Shown piece after piece: positions 21,520 to 33,949 of a stretch of DNA of 64,000 nt. The notes under the pieces are model-generated. The model was given only the letters and a program-made list of their open reading frames with translations. It was not told where the DNA came from and did not search any database. Position numbers and translations under genes: made by a program. The first letter of the stretch is position 1. The number at the start of each line of letters is the position of its first letter. The DNA lies in the NCBI RefSeq assembly GCF_000340215.1, contig NW_006921532.1, forward strand, positions 6,724,550 through 6,788,549, written 5' to 3'. This DNA is from Pseudocercospora fijiensis CIRAD86. Lineage: Eukaryota > Ascomycota > Dothideomycetes > Mycosphaerellales > Mycosphaerellaceae.

Positions 21520-22814
21520 GCGACTTTTTGATGGGGTGAGAAGATGTGTTGAGGATGAGATACGACGTGATGTGTACGGCGGAAGACTCAGGCATAGCAC
21601 AGGCGTTTAGGGAGATATACCATTGCAAAGTTTTCCTTTGTGTGAAGCACTTTACGGCTCCTGGTAGGTCATACTGATGCTGCACAGTCCCTTGAATTTA
21701 CCACGCAGTGACGGCAGCACAATTTGCGCCTGGAATAAGCAATGCCTGGTGACGATGTGGTGACAGCACGGCGATTCGGTCTAGAGGGTGGCAGCGAGGG
21801 TCGACGGTGATGTGTTGGAGACTCGCAAAGCGGGAGAACGCTGCTGAAAGGTCTCTCGCGAGCAGTGACAGGTTTGCACAAGGCGAAGGCGCACGACTGC
21901 TTAATCTTAATGAGGTGGAGCTGCGGCGAATTCAACTCAGTGTTGAACGCAGCGCGCCTTTTCCCATTGTGCCCAGACTCCAGCCAAACCGCTGGACCCG
22001 CATATACCGTCGCGAGGCGAAGGTGCGGCAACAACAGCAGCAGAACCACCGCGCGCGCCTCTTCTCCAAGCAGCTGCCAAGAGCAACAACATTGATGAAA
22101 AGTAAAAAATGGTGCGAAAGCCAGCAAAAATTGCCCTGCGCGAAGTCAGCACTGTAACACACTGTTGAAGCCGAAAGGAAAACTCACCCGCTGCCGCCGC
22201 CGAAGCGACGACACAGCACTCGAGAACCACGCTGTGCAATGCAGTCTCAAATACTAGGCACCACCGATTCGTGAGCCGGTATACCGCGAGAAGGTCTGTC
22301 AAGAAATGTTAGTTGAAGGCTCAAAGTGTAGGGGTGGGGATGGGGGATACGGACAAGTATGCAGATCGAAATTGGAAAAATTGAAGACTTTTATACTGCT
22401 TTGAGAAGCTCGGACCATGGCGAATATGCGAGAATGGTTGTGACTAGGAATTTCGAAAGAAGGCCGCGGAAGTGAAGTGAAGTGAAGTGAAGTGAAGTGA
22501 AGTGAAGTGAAGTGAAGTGAAGTGAAGTGAAGTGAATGTTGTTGATCGTTGCTTGAGGCTAATAAAGCCCGCATCTCAAGCAAAGAAGTGATGAGGGAGG
22601 CAATTGTTTGGGCGGGATGAATGCCGCACATGCTGGTTGGAATTGAAGCTGTCGTCAGTCAACGCGGCGGCAGAAGTGAACTGAAAGTGAGGGAACGGTG
22701 GCAGCATGTGAAGCTTGGCAATGATCGAAATGCGGGAAAGCGAGGATTGGTCTAACACACATGCTCGTCACTGGCAAATTCGAGCATATACCATAGCTGA
22801 TGACGAACCGATTA
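21520..22814. other. Intergenic region, no supported gene
   Basis: 1.3 kb of normal-composition DNA between TMA7 and the next ORF. It contains a pentanucleotide array (annotated separately) and several GC-rich stretches. Open frames on both strands are short or low-complexity. A possible minus-strand GTGAG..CAG intron near 22080-22187 has no recognisable coding exons around it. Nothing firm can be called. Confidence 0.45.
22471..22535. repeat. Pentanucleotide microsatellite (AGTGA)13
   Basis: Thirteen perfect copies of AGTGA in tandem. It lies in intergenic DNA. On the minus strand it yields a spurious LHFTS-repeat ORF. Confidence 0.95.
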
Positions 22815-23741
22815 TCACTTATTCATTTGGCTCTGCTGAAAATTTGTCTGACTGGCCGCCTCCACACAGCTGCCGTCCGATGCTTCCATTTTTCTGCCAT
22901 GTGCTGCATTGACGATGAGTCGAAGAATAAAATGCTTTTCATAATGAATCTCGTCGCGCCTACTTCCATAAAACGAACTATCGTGAGCATTTGAGCGCAA
23001 CAGAGGTGGCCGTAGTCTGGGTGTACCCGCGCGATTCGTTGCGCTCGAAAGTTTGGAACCGTCTGGACGCACGGTAGCTAGTTGAACATCGACGACCTGT
23101 ATCTGCATCACATGAGGCCCGAGTGTGGTTTGTTCCCAGGGTAGATGAAGCTGCCTGTCCGCGGTCAACTCATCAAGAAGTTTAGATTCACGTGCGGGGA
23201 ATCTGGAGCAATGCTGTTCATCAGCAAGGATTATATCGTAGCCGAAGAAGGTCTCGGTCACTGGTCCAAGAATCAGAATCAGTCGAGGCCATAAGTCGTT
23301 GCATCTGATCAGCATAGCGACCGAGTTCATCCCAGCATTCAACTTGTGGGCTTTTGCTTTCGGCCCCCGCGACGGAGAGTATTCATGTGCAAGGTCGCTG
23401 GAATAAGTTCCATCTGTAATCAATGGCCAGACGTCCACAAGGCTCCCCGACTCCATTTTCCTTTCCTCACATGTGGCTGAATTCACTCCTGAGGTGATGC
23501 TGATGCTATCGAGAACGACCCAGTACGTTGTTCGGGGTGCACGCTGCCTAATCTGCGTCCAGCTGAAACCTGCGGTCTCTTGCCGGATAAAAATCCTCAC
23601 AGGACTACCGCGAAATTTCTCAGTATCAAGGCATCTTTTGATCGCTTGACTTATGGAAAGCGAATGTTGATGTTCATGTGAAGCTGAGCAGGAGTGAGTG
23701 AAACGCAGGAGGCTGGCAGGAGCAAGGATGTGTCTTGGCAT
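22815..23741 (-). CDS. Hypothetical protein, 308 aa
   Basis: An uninterrupted frame of 308 codons from an ATG at 23741. It lies entirely in normal-composition DNA just before the RIP-mutated block. I recognise no family, signal peptide, membrane helix or catalytic motif. Composition is mixed, and the C-terminal third is Arg/Ser/His-rich. The length in roughly 50% GC DNA makes chance possible but not the first guess. It could be a lineage-specific gene, part of a spliced gene, or spurious. Confidence 0.4.
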   Translation of the reverse strand: MPRHILAPASLLRFTHSCSASHEHQHSLSISQAIKRCLDTEKFRGSPVRIFIRQETAGFSWTQIRQRAPRTTYWVVLDSISITSGVNSATCEERKMESGSLVDVWPLITDGTYSSDLAHEYSPSRGPKAKAHKLNAGMNSVAMLIRCNDLWPRLILILGPVTETFFGYDIILADEQHCSRFPARESKLLDELTADRQLHLPWEQTTLGPHVMQIQVVDVQLATVRPDGSKLSSATNRAGTPRLRPPLLRSNAHDSSFYGSRRDEIHYEKHFILRLIVNAAHGRKMEASDGSCVEAASQTNFQQSQMNK

Positions 23742-23879
23742 TTAGTCCTCCCACGACCCACCTCCCATCAGGCTTGAGGCGAAGGATTACGTTGCAGCAC
23801 GTGATAGCAAATAGTTCTACAGTATTCTCGAATTCAGGCAACAAGGCACTACATTCTCTACCAATTATACGTAGCCCCT

Positions 23880-26119
23880 AAAAATCCTTCGCTAACAAGC
23901 CTAAGAACAAAGCGCGCTAAACTAATTATAAAAATACGAACAACGTATAATAACGCATCTACGGCAATCTGAAACGTAGAGATTATAGCGCCGGTAATTA
24001 CGAGTTATCCGATCTAAAAATCAAGTACGTACGACTATTAGGTATTAAGTTATACTATTTCTCCGATAGCTAGTCTACTATAGCCCTCTAAATTAGTAGG
24101 CGGCTAGCTATAGGGCTAACAATACCTCTATACGCAATACCTTATATCGACTAGCCGATACTTAGAGCTTCTTCTTCGCTATCCTTCGATTACTATTTAT
24201 ATAGGTTGTTTTCTCGTACGATACCTCCTTATAGTACGCTAGCGACTCGAAGGAAACTCGACTCCTATAATATACTATCTACGACTCGGAGGTCCTTACT
24301 AAGGTATTTATAAACACCTTTCTAGTATAGGATAACAGTACTTAAGTTATAGTTATCGAGAACTAGGTCGAAAGTAGAAGCTACTCGAAGCCGCTAAAGC
24401 TACTATAGTAAACATACCTAAAAACACCTAGAACAGGTCTAATAGCGGCCCCTATATCTACTAAGTCTATTAAGGGCCTTTCTAATATATCGAGTAGTAG
24501 TTTATCCTCCGCTCTACTCTCTAATAATAATCTACCTCTACCTTCCGATACCGACTAGGATATAGCCGATATAGAGCTAGAAGATAATACTACTAATCTG
24601 CCGAGAGCACTAGACGGCTCGAGTGTCCTACTACTAGGCGTACGGGTAGACAGGCCTATCTATCTAAGCAGTAGTAGCCTTAACTTCTCCGACGCTCTAG
24701 ATAAAGTAATTAGACTAGCCGGTATATAGAAGGTTAGCGACTTCTAGGATAAAGTGTCTAAAGAAGAAGAAGAAGATAATAACGAAGACCTTAGTAAGGA
24801 GGATAAGGAGATATCCGATAATAAAGAGGACCTCGAGGCTCGCGATAGTAACGAATTAGATAACGATAAAGACAGTCTAGCGATCGAAGAAGAGCGGCGT
24901 ATAGCGTTAAATGCCGCTCTTAAGCGCGTTCTTAATAAGCACTATAAGGAGATTAAGGATCTTATAAAGAAGAACTATGTCTCTATACTATACCTTATTA
25001 AGTATCTAGTCGGCAAGCTAGGCGCTAAAGTATTGTCGACCGCTAAAACGGAAGGACAACCGAAGTCTACCTATACGTAGCGCTCGAAGCGTTACGAGAA
25101 GAACATCTAGGCCCTAATAGAAGCTCTCTCCGAAGATCGTCTATTTAGTAGTCGTATTATCCGTAAAGAATTAAAGAGCCTAATTAGCTAAGACTTCTTT
25201 AGCACCTATAATCTAGCCTTTAGCTATGCCGAGTTTAATCTTAGTAGTATAGGCACTACTATCTAGGAGATTGTACTAACCTAGCATCGACTTCTTAGCG
25301 AGGAACTGTTGCCTAACGTTCGTTAGGATTAAAAGCAATACTAGGAGATATTTACCGACAAGTACAATGTAATACAGAAGCGTATAATAATAATAACTTC
25401 GTAGGTCCTCTTCTCGATAGCCTATATTAACGCCTTATATTTCCTAAAGGCGCTAGGGATCTTCCTTGTTAGCAATAGAGCGAGCCGACGAGTCCTCGAG
25501 TGTCTAAATAATCTTAGCCTTGTCCTATCGTATCGTACTATATAGATTCTTATAGGTAAGAATATAGAAGTCTAGATATAGAAGATTAGCGAGATAGCGA
25601 CAGACCCCGATAAGTAGTATAGTAAGACTATCGACAACTTTAATCGTATAGAGACCTATACGGTTTAGCGGAGTAGTAAAACTAACAAGATGCTAAGTAT
25701 TACTACGTCGTATCTTATAGAGAACAAGAATATTCTAAAGGGCGGTTTAAAGAAGGGCATAATCTATTACGATAAGCCTCTTAACGTAGACGATATCTTT
25801 AAGAATATATATAAAGATAAGGCGAAGGTCCTAATTGCCGTAGCCCCTACTACTGCTACCGCCGCCGCTATCGCTACGGACCCCTAAGCGACTAATATCG
25901 AGGTCGCGGAGATTAGCAAGAAGACCGCTATATTCTATATCGATAAGGCTATTATATACACCTTCCTAAAGGATATTAAGAAGATCTTTAATAATAAGAA
26001 GGTAGGAGATAGTCTAGTAGTACGCCTATTATAGCTAGTAATCGATAAGATACTAGCCGTATAGACTAAGGTACTCTCTATACTACTATCTTTTAATAAT
26101 AAAGCTATACTTATAGGGA
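23880..26119 (+). pseudogene. Unrecognised repeat ORF, 5' part (split by gypsy-1)
   Basis: A long plus-strand frame is readable with TAG interruptions. Open pieces include 24754-25080 (acidic, then IALNAALKRVLNKHYKE) and 25690-25887. It runs up to 26119, where gypsy-1 begins after CTTAT, and continues in frame at 49583. I cannot name the family. It has an acidic low-complexity stretch followed by a helical region. It was already a repeat, since it is RIP-mutated, before or while the nested elements were inserted. Confidence 0.5.
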
Positions 26120-26124
26120 CTTAT

Positions 26125-26321
26125 TGTTAGGACTAAAGAGGTTACACGTAATTAGTATATAACTAGGCTCGAGTAAAGCTAGGGTCTCGATGCCTTAGGC
26201 AGGGCTTAGCGCTTAGCGTTAGGCTAACTAGCCTGCCTTCCTCCCTCTCCTCTTAGATCTTTATTAAATACTACCTATACCTACTACTACCCTATCTACC
26301 TGCTAATATACCCTTCTTATA
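26125..26321 (+). repeat. gypsy-1 5' LTR
   Basis: Begins TGTTAGGACTAAAG and ends CCCTTCTTATA. It is nearly identical to 49381-49577, differing at a few C/T or A/G positions. Confidence 0.88.
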
Positions 26322-29270
26322 CAGTATTCGATCCACCCTTTAAGGGCAGCAGCTAGATAGTTCTTATTTCAAGCTTTTAGCGGTATAGCTACGAACAAGA
26401 CTAATCTAACTATATTGCGCCCGAAGAACGGGACCTATACGTACTATTCTATCGAGACAACCGTACCAATTATTAAGCGAGGCCTTCTATACGGCCTATT
26501 ATACTAAGTTAATCGTACTAGACTAATATCTACTAATTCCGCTACATCCGTATCTTAGGGGCTAATAATATATTATTAGTATTACCCCCTATTACAATAG
26601 CCGGCTTATTACGAAGCAACAACAACCGTGCTACCGCTAGTAGCGCTAGCAATAACAACGCTAGTAGCACAGTGCCTACTACTAAAGTGCCTACTAAAGC
26701 ACCTACTAAGGTGCCTCCTACCGAAGAGCCTACTATAGGACCTGCTAAAGAAGAACCTACAATTCTAGGTAACGACCTAGAATTGCCTGTCGACGACATT
26801 CTTAACAATATTGTTAACCGTCGATATAGCTAGCTAGCCTTTAGTCCCTAACTAGTAGCGAGGCTTTAAGAAGCTACCTAAAACAGGCTTACTGCCTTGC
26901 GTTAAGAACAATAGCTAAAGGATAATCTTCTCGAGATTCGCCGCCTCTAGGAATCTCTAACAACTACTACTAAGCTAATAGCAGGACCTTCTTTACTACC
27001 TATCTAAAAGAAGGATACTAAACTTAAGGACTGCACTGTATTTAATAGCTCTAGTCGAAAGCAGTATAACGACTATATTCGTAACTATAAACTTAACTAG
27101 CGCAATGTACTAAGAGCGCTACTAGACGACTATTCCTTAGTTGTACACGCTATATAGTACATTAATAGCGACCTAAAGCGCATATAGGATAACTATTTCG
27201 ACTCCCTTAATAACTAGACTGCTATTTAGTAGCAAACCTATAAAACTATTATACTAGATACCCTTAGAAACCCTATACTAAGGCAATAACATGCTTAGGA
27301 CCTGTATCTTCGAGCTAAACAGAAGACTAATTAATCGGCTCGCTTATTTGAAGCCTATTTAAAGACCCTCGAGGATAACCTTCCGCCTAAGACTAATTCT
27401 ATATAGATCTCGGAAATACGCCTAAAACTTAGATAGGAACTTATCCTCGAATTAGACCGTCGCCGCGTGTTCGAATAAGCTAACCTAATACGCATTTAAT
27501 TTATAGTCGAAGTAGAAACAGCCGAACGAGCTATCTAGCTCTAATAACGACTAGAATTAAGGATCCGACTAGCTAGTACTAACCGTAGCAATCGTAGTAG
27601 CCGTAGAGGAAACCAAGGTTCCTACTAAGACAACAATACTAATAGTAGGAATAGTAATAACGACCGTAGAAGGGGCCGTAGCCGGCGACTATATAGAGGA
27701 GGCCGCGATAGGGGCCGTAGAAGGGGCTCGTATCCCTATAATACTAACCGCTCGGCTAATAATAGTAATAACAGCTACAGCAACCTACTAACCGGATTGA
27801 AGTGCTTTAATTATAACAGTACTAGCTATCTACTAGGCTAATGCGACAAACCTAAGGACTAGGCCCGAATTGACTATGCTTCCGCTAAGCATAGGAAACA
27901 CCTTTTAGCCGCTAATACTACCCTAGTCGGCTCTTTTAATTAGTCGAAAAAAGAGTAAGCGCCGTACTAACTGTTAGCCTTGTGCGGCGTAAGACTATCG
28001 ACATTGTGCTAGCTGTTGTACGTACCTGTCTTACATCTAGGCCCGATACTAACTATAAGGCAAAGGTTATACTAGACCCCGGAAATTCAGTTAGCGCCCT
28101 TATTAGCTATCGCCTAGCTAAGCAATTAGACCTTCGACAACTGCCGAGGACTAACCTACTAACCCTTGCTTAGTTTAATAACGCTCGGCACTTAACCTAT
28201 AGAGCCTACTATGTTCCTATAGTTCTAAAAGACGACCTCGGAAATAAACGCCTACTAAACTTCACTGCCTACGCGGTAGACATAGATAGCCTCCTATCCG
28301 ATATTGTTATTAGCAACCCTGTTCTTAAGTACTATGCTATAGTTATAGACTTAGGCAGTTAACAATAGCGATTTGGAATCGCTAGGAAAGAGGACATTAA
28401 ACACATTAATGTTAGCGAGTGCCCTAACGATATTAGGGTCCTGTTTATTAGCAACCTAATACCTGCCTTAGCTAATCCGACTGCCGACCTACTCGGTAGT
28501 AACGACGATAAACCTGTGCCCCCTAACAATCCTAATTAGCTTGCTCGCATACTAGAGCCTATCCGAGAGACCTATATTAGTGTATTTAAATACTACCTAG
28601 CATCGACATTGCCTATATTCAAAGAGACGGATTATAAGATTAACATTATAGAGGGCAAAGAGGTTCCTTTTAGCCCCCTCTACAACCTTAGTAAGCGAGA
28701 GCTTGCTGTGTTACGTAAGTACCTAGAGGAAAACCTAGCTAATAGTCGAATTCGGTATAGTAACAGCCCTGCTAGTGCACTAATCCTGTTTGTTCTAAAG
28801 AAGGATAGTAGCCTACGGTTATGCGTTAATTACCGTAGGCTTAACGCTATTACTATTAAAGACCGCTGTCTACTCCCCCTTATTAATAAGACCCTCGATC
28901 GCCTTTCTAGGGCTTACTACTATACTATACTAGACATTAAGGATGCGTACTACCGTATCCGCATTCGTAAGGGTAACGAATAGAAAACAGCCTTCCGTAC
29001 TCGCTATAGCTATTTCGAATACTTAGTTATGCTATTTAGCCTAGCTAATGCCCCTATAACATTCTAGTCCTATATTAATCGAGCCCTTTTAGGCCTATTA
29101 GACTATCTCTGTATAGTTTACCTAGATAATATCCTAGTTTATATATATTTACCTAATATTATAGAATACTAGGCCGTAGTACGTAAGGTCCTTGACCGCC
29201 TACGAGCCTATAGACTATATTGCAAACCTTCTAAATGCACCTTTGCTACTAAGGAGGTGTCTTTCCTTAG
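26322..29270 (+). pseudogene. gypsy-1 gag, protease and N-terminal reverse transcriptase (RIP-mutated)
   Basis: A zinc knuckle lies at 27803-27844 with C-x2-Y-x4-Y-x4-C, where the family has C-x2-C-x4-H-x4-C; both changes are RIP-type. A protease-like ILDPGNSVSALIS (about 28068-28110) stands where the D-S/T-G active site is expected. RT begins near 28609: FKETDYKINIIEGKEVPFSPLYNLS is followed by LRLCVNYRRLNAITIKDRCLLPLI and YTILDIKDAYYRIRI. The catalytic box near 29120 reads YLDN in place of YLDD. The frame stops at the gypsy-2 insertion after SFL (29270) and resumes at 36011. Confidence 0.8.
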
Positions 29271-29992
29271 TGTAAGGGTTAGTAGCTAAGCAGTAAGAAT
29301 GTATACGAAACTTTAAACTAAACTAAAGGGAGCACTAAATTAATATAGCTACTATCTATATAAGACGAACTGCGAAGAAAGGAAGAAGGGTGCCTTAGAG
29401 GGAGAGCCCCTTCCTTAGTATTCCGCCCTGCGGCCGTCTAGCGCGTCCGACGCGTAAGCGCAAACACGTATGTCCGCTATCTCGCAGCGCCTTTGTCTCC
29501 TAGCTAACTTGCGTAGCGCGCGTATACGAACTCGTTTAACCGCTCTTAAGCAAACATGTTTCTCCTAGCTCTTCCCTACCTTCCGGTTCCTTTCTACTAC
29601 TCGGATCTGTCCTACGACTCTATATATCTCGCTTGCTATCGTCCGTATATACGTACGCGTAGTTTAGTATAGTCCCGTCGTTCGTATATTAATATATAAC
29701 GTATTATTCTACTATATACGGCCTCTACGGGAGTCCCTAAGATATTACGTTATACGGCTAAGTAGGCGGCTAACTAGGCGACCTAGGCGACCTAGGCGAC
29801 CTAGGCGACTTAGGCGTACTAGGCGTACTAGGCGTACTAGGCGTACTAGGCGTACTAGGCGACCTAGGCTAACTAGGCGACCTACTTCGCTAGGGGCCCC
29901 TACTACTAAGGCAACTTAAATCCGATATTACTTTATAGTATAGCGGCTAGCTTATAGGACTTGTCGGTGCTTTCTAGGCAGCTACTATAATA
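29271..29992 (-). repeat. gypsy-2 3' LTR (left copy)
   Basis: 722 bp. It contains a 9-bp tandem (CGTACTAGG, five copies, near 29810-29860) that has one copy fewer in the other LTR, explaining the 9-bp length difference. Confidence 0.9.
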
Positions 29993-30449
29993 GTAGCCCC
30001 CCCCTCGTTCTGCGCGGAGTTCCTACGACGCTAAAGGAGGTCCGTATATAATAGGTGCTAGTATTCTTGTCCTAGTTTAGGTCGGAGACCTTAATCTAAA
30101 TTCTATTCGTACGCTTCTCGGAGAAAATGTTCCGGGATAGCTCCTTCTATTGTCGTATAGTCGGTATAGTCTCGTAGGAATTCCTCGATTGCTTCGCGGG
30201 CGAAGATAATATAGCGTAGAGGTTCCTAGGTCGTATCCTCGTCTAAGTACCCCTCCTATTATACCTCTCCCTACGGCCCGGGAGGATTGAGATTTCCGAA
30301 ATTTGTGTTACTAAAGCTCTATCCGATAATCGCCCGCACTGTGCCTAAGGCAGATTCCGGCTCGTTTTCGGCCTAATCGGTAGCCTCGGTAGCTTCCGGC
30401 ATCGGCGGGATATCTTCGGGGTCCGCGATTTCTCCGGCAGTTCTTAGAT

Positions 30450-33400
30450 TAACAACGTATTTAACCGGGTAAATGTTGAGATTTTCTAGGAGATCTAGTT
30501 CGTATACGTATATACCGACTTTCTTTACAATCCGGAAGGGTCCTAGATTTTTCTAGTCGAGCTTTTTCGAAGGTCGGTTAGTTCTAATATATCGTAAGTC
30601 GAGGTAGACGTAATCTCCGACCTAGTAATCTAGCGCGGCGCGTCTGCGCTAATTAGTATAGTACTCGTACACTTCTTAGGTATACTTTATCTCGTCCTAG
30701 AGCTCTTAGTAGGTCTAGGCTATTTAAAGAGCGAAGGCATCGGCGTCTCTTTCCGGATCGTTTGCCGGGGGCTCTAGTTCGATCTCTATTAGTTCTATAC
30801 CGGTTCGGGGGTAAAATCTAGTAGAGGCGTAGAACGGCGTAGTCTAAGTTGTAGCCGACTCCTAATTGTTAATAGCAAATTTAATAGAGGGCGTTAATCT
30901 TAGCTAGTCGTTTTAGTAGTAATTATAGAAGCACCTAATAATTTGCTCGATCTGCGCGTTAGCCCGTTCGGTTTGCCCGTCGGTCTACGGGTAGTAAGCC
31001 GTTAAAAGGCGCGCTTAAATTTTTAATCGTTCGTAGAGGCGCTTCTAGAAACGGGTAACGAAATTCGGGCCGCGATTAGATACAATTAATTTAGGTAGGC
31101 CTGTATCTTTCTATACGTCCTAGTAGAAGACCTAAGCCGTATTCTTTACGGTTAGGCTGCGGGCATTTAATACCTTCTTGCGTTTCGTAAGGCGGCAAAC
31201 TACGACTAGCATATTTTAAAACTAGAGGCCGTTAAAGTCGGATCCTTTCGGTAGGCCTATAATAAAATCTATTAAAATGTGTTGCTATAGTCGTAGAGGG
31301 ACTTTAAGAGGTTTTAGCAGCCCTTGCGGCTTACGCATATCTACTTTCGCCCTACGGCATACTACGCAGTTCTTAACGAATCGGTCGACATCTCGGTATA
31401 GATTAGGCTAGTAGTACTACTTCCGGAGCTAAGACAACATCTTAGCTCGACCGGGATATACTATTCCGAGAGGGTTATAAGCGGAACGCATAATCTAGTC
31501 GCGTAAATCTTCGAACTCCGGGACGTAGAGGGCATTTCTAAATATTATACGGGGTGCTCGCGGTAGGGTTCTACAGAGCTCGTACTCTAAGAGAGAAACG
31601 TTCTCGTATAACTGCTCCTTGTTCTATAAAGCTTAAATTAGACCTTTAGTAAAAGCGTCTTCGGCGTATACTATCGTAAGCTGCTATTCGAGCTAGGTAG
31701 GTTCGAGGAGGTCCTACACTTCCTCTTCGCTTTCCTAGTCGCTATCTAAGCTTTCTAAACTCGTGTCTTCGTCGTCCGAGCTATCGTCGTCTCCGAGAAA
31801 GGTAGGAGCGGCTATTAGTATAAAGGATGCTACGAGAGGCTCTAGGCCGGTAAGGTCGTCTCCGAGGAGCTCGTATAGTTCCTAGCTAAGGTTGTATTCC
31901 TTAAGGATAGACTGTTTTTTACGCTACGGACCTCGATCTAAAGGCGAGTCTCCGTTATGCCTCGTAAGTACGTCGGCCTATAAGTTTGCTTTGCCGGGCG
32001 TATACTAAATAACGAAGTTAAACCGGGAAAGAAACTTACTCTAGCGTACCTGCCTACGGCTAAGGATTTTGCTCTTAAGAAAGCAGATAAGGTTCTTGTA
32101 ATCCGAGCTAACCTAGATTAGTAACTTAGAACCTTCGAGTTCCGGACGCTATTCTTCGAAAGCCTTAACGATTACGAGGAGCTCCTTATCGTAGATATCG
32201 TAATTATACTCTACGGAGGACATTTTCTTAGAGAGGTAGGCTACGGGTAGCTACGCATCTTCCGGGATCGTTCGTTAAAGGAGAATAGCGCTAGTTATAC
32301 CGTCGGAAGCATCGGTTTCTAGGCGCGTTTCTTTATCGAAGTCGAAGTACTATAGGATCGGTACGGTCGTAAAACTTTGCCGTAACTAGTCGAAGGCTTC
32401 TTAATAGGCCGGCGACTATTTAAATTTAACGTCTTTCCGCGTAAGTGCCGTAAGTAGACGGGCGATTCCGCTAAAATTCTGTATAAATCTCCGGTAGAAG
32501 TTAGTAAAACCGAGGAAGCCCTAGACTTCTTTTACGTTTCGTAGCACCCCCTAGTTTAGAACGGCTTCGATCTTGCCGGGATCTATTCGAATACCTTCTA
32601 AAGAGATAATAAGGCCGAGGAATTTCACCTCTTACTTATAGAATTCGCACTTATCGATATCGATATATAGTCTAGCTTCTACGAGTTTCTTAAGTACCTT
32701 TTCGATATGTTCGTAGTGTTCCGCTTTCGTTTTGCTATAAATTAGGATATCGTCTATATACGCCGAGACGAAGGCGTCTAGGAATTCTTTAAGCGTATCG
32801 TTAATATATAATTAGAACGTGCTAGGTCCGTTATAGAGCCCGAACGGTAAGACTAGGTATTTAAAAAGGCCGTAACGGGTTCGGAAGGCTATTAACTATT
32901 CGTCTCCCTCGGCAATACGGATCGCGTTAAAGGCGGCGATTACGTCGAGCTTAGTAAACTAGCGAGCCTTCGAAAGGCGTTCGAGCGTTTCGTTTACGAG
33001 AGGGATTAGGTAGCGGTTCTTTTTCGTTAACGCGTTAAGGCCCCGGTAGTCTACGTAGAAACGGAGACCTCCGCCGGGTTTCCGGGCAAACATAACTAGT
33101 ACGGCTGCTTCGAAGGAACTAGGGCGGATAAAGCCCTTTTATAGGTTGTCTTTTAGGTATTTCTTTAGTACGAGGAGCTTATCTCGAGACATCGAGTAGA
33201 GAGGGCCGTACGGCGGCGGCTTACCGTCGATTAGCTCGATTTTGTAGTCGACGCCTAGCCGGTACGGTAGCAGAATGTCGGCGTTCTTCTTCGAAAACTA
33301 GTAGAGTCGGTACTAATACTCCTTCGGTAGTTTCGTTCTTAGATCCGTTAGTTCTTCGTCGAACTTTTGGATAGCCTTCTCGATATCCTATATTATTATA

Positions 33401-33800
33401 GCGAAGATCTAAGTGCGTTTATCGCGGGCAAGATACGAGAAGGTAGCCGCGCTAATAGCGAATACAGTACGATCTTAGGGAGTATCGGAGGTAGAACTGG
33501 ATTCGTTAAAGCAGTGCTTAGCGTAATGCTTACTCGTAAAGGATAGAGATTCGGAGGCCTAATCGATAACCGGATTGTGCTTTTTAAGCTAAGGAAGACT
33601 AAGAATAACGGGGTAAGTCTTCGGGAGTTTCGTAAGGAAAAACATAATGTATTCGGGATATAGGCCGATAGTAATAGATAAGTAGTAGATCTAGGTTACC
33701 TTACCGCGGCCCGCGGTCGTACCGTTAATCATTTCTAACTCCCGAGCGTATATAGGTCTTAGACGTTAAGCCGAGCTCTCTCGTATAGTCGTATCTATAA
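30450..33800 (-). pseudogene. gypsy-2 pol: protease, reverse transcriptase, RNase H, integrase (RIP-mutated)
   Basis: Minus strand. RT reads [20 protein letters not shown] (near 33080), TKLDVIAAFNAIRI, LIAFRTRYGLFKYLVLPFGL and YIDDILIYS (32740-32765); the YIDD catalytic box is intact. Integrase includes VSNRGPNF (near 31070) with Asn for the second catalytic Asp (GAT to AAT), and TDGQTERAN with the catalytic Glu. The C-terminal end (about 30500-30640) has a GPFRIV-type motif. In-frame stops are TAG or TAA. The element cannot encode a working polyprotein. Confidence 0.85.
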
Positions 33801-33821
33801 CGAGTAGCCGGTTACGCCGTT

Positions 33822-33921
33822 NNNNNNNNNNNNNNNNNNNNNNNNNNNNNNNNNNNNNNNNNNNNNNNNNNNNNNNNNNNNNNNNNNNNNNNNNNNNNNN
33901 NNNNNNNNNNNNNNNNNNNNN
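33822..33921. other. Assembly gap (100 N)
   Basis: Exactly 100 N, the usual placeholder for a gap of unknown size, inside gypsy-2 between gag and protease. Element length and frame cannot be trusted across it. Confidence 0.99.
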
Positions 33922-33949
33922 GAAAGGGAAGGTAGTAGTAGATACTGTT

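Noticed and set aside
22080..22187. Possible minus-strand intron (GTGAGT..CAG)
   Set aside because: The flanking open frames have no recognisable product, so a gene cannot be supported.
22299..22631. Minus-strand ORF with LHFTS repeats
   Set aside because: It is a by-product of the (AGTGA)13 microsatellite.
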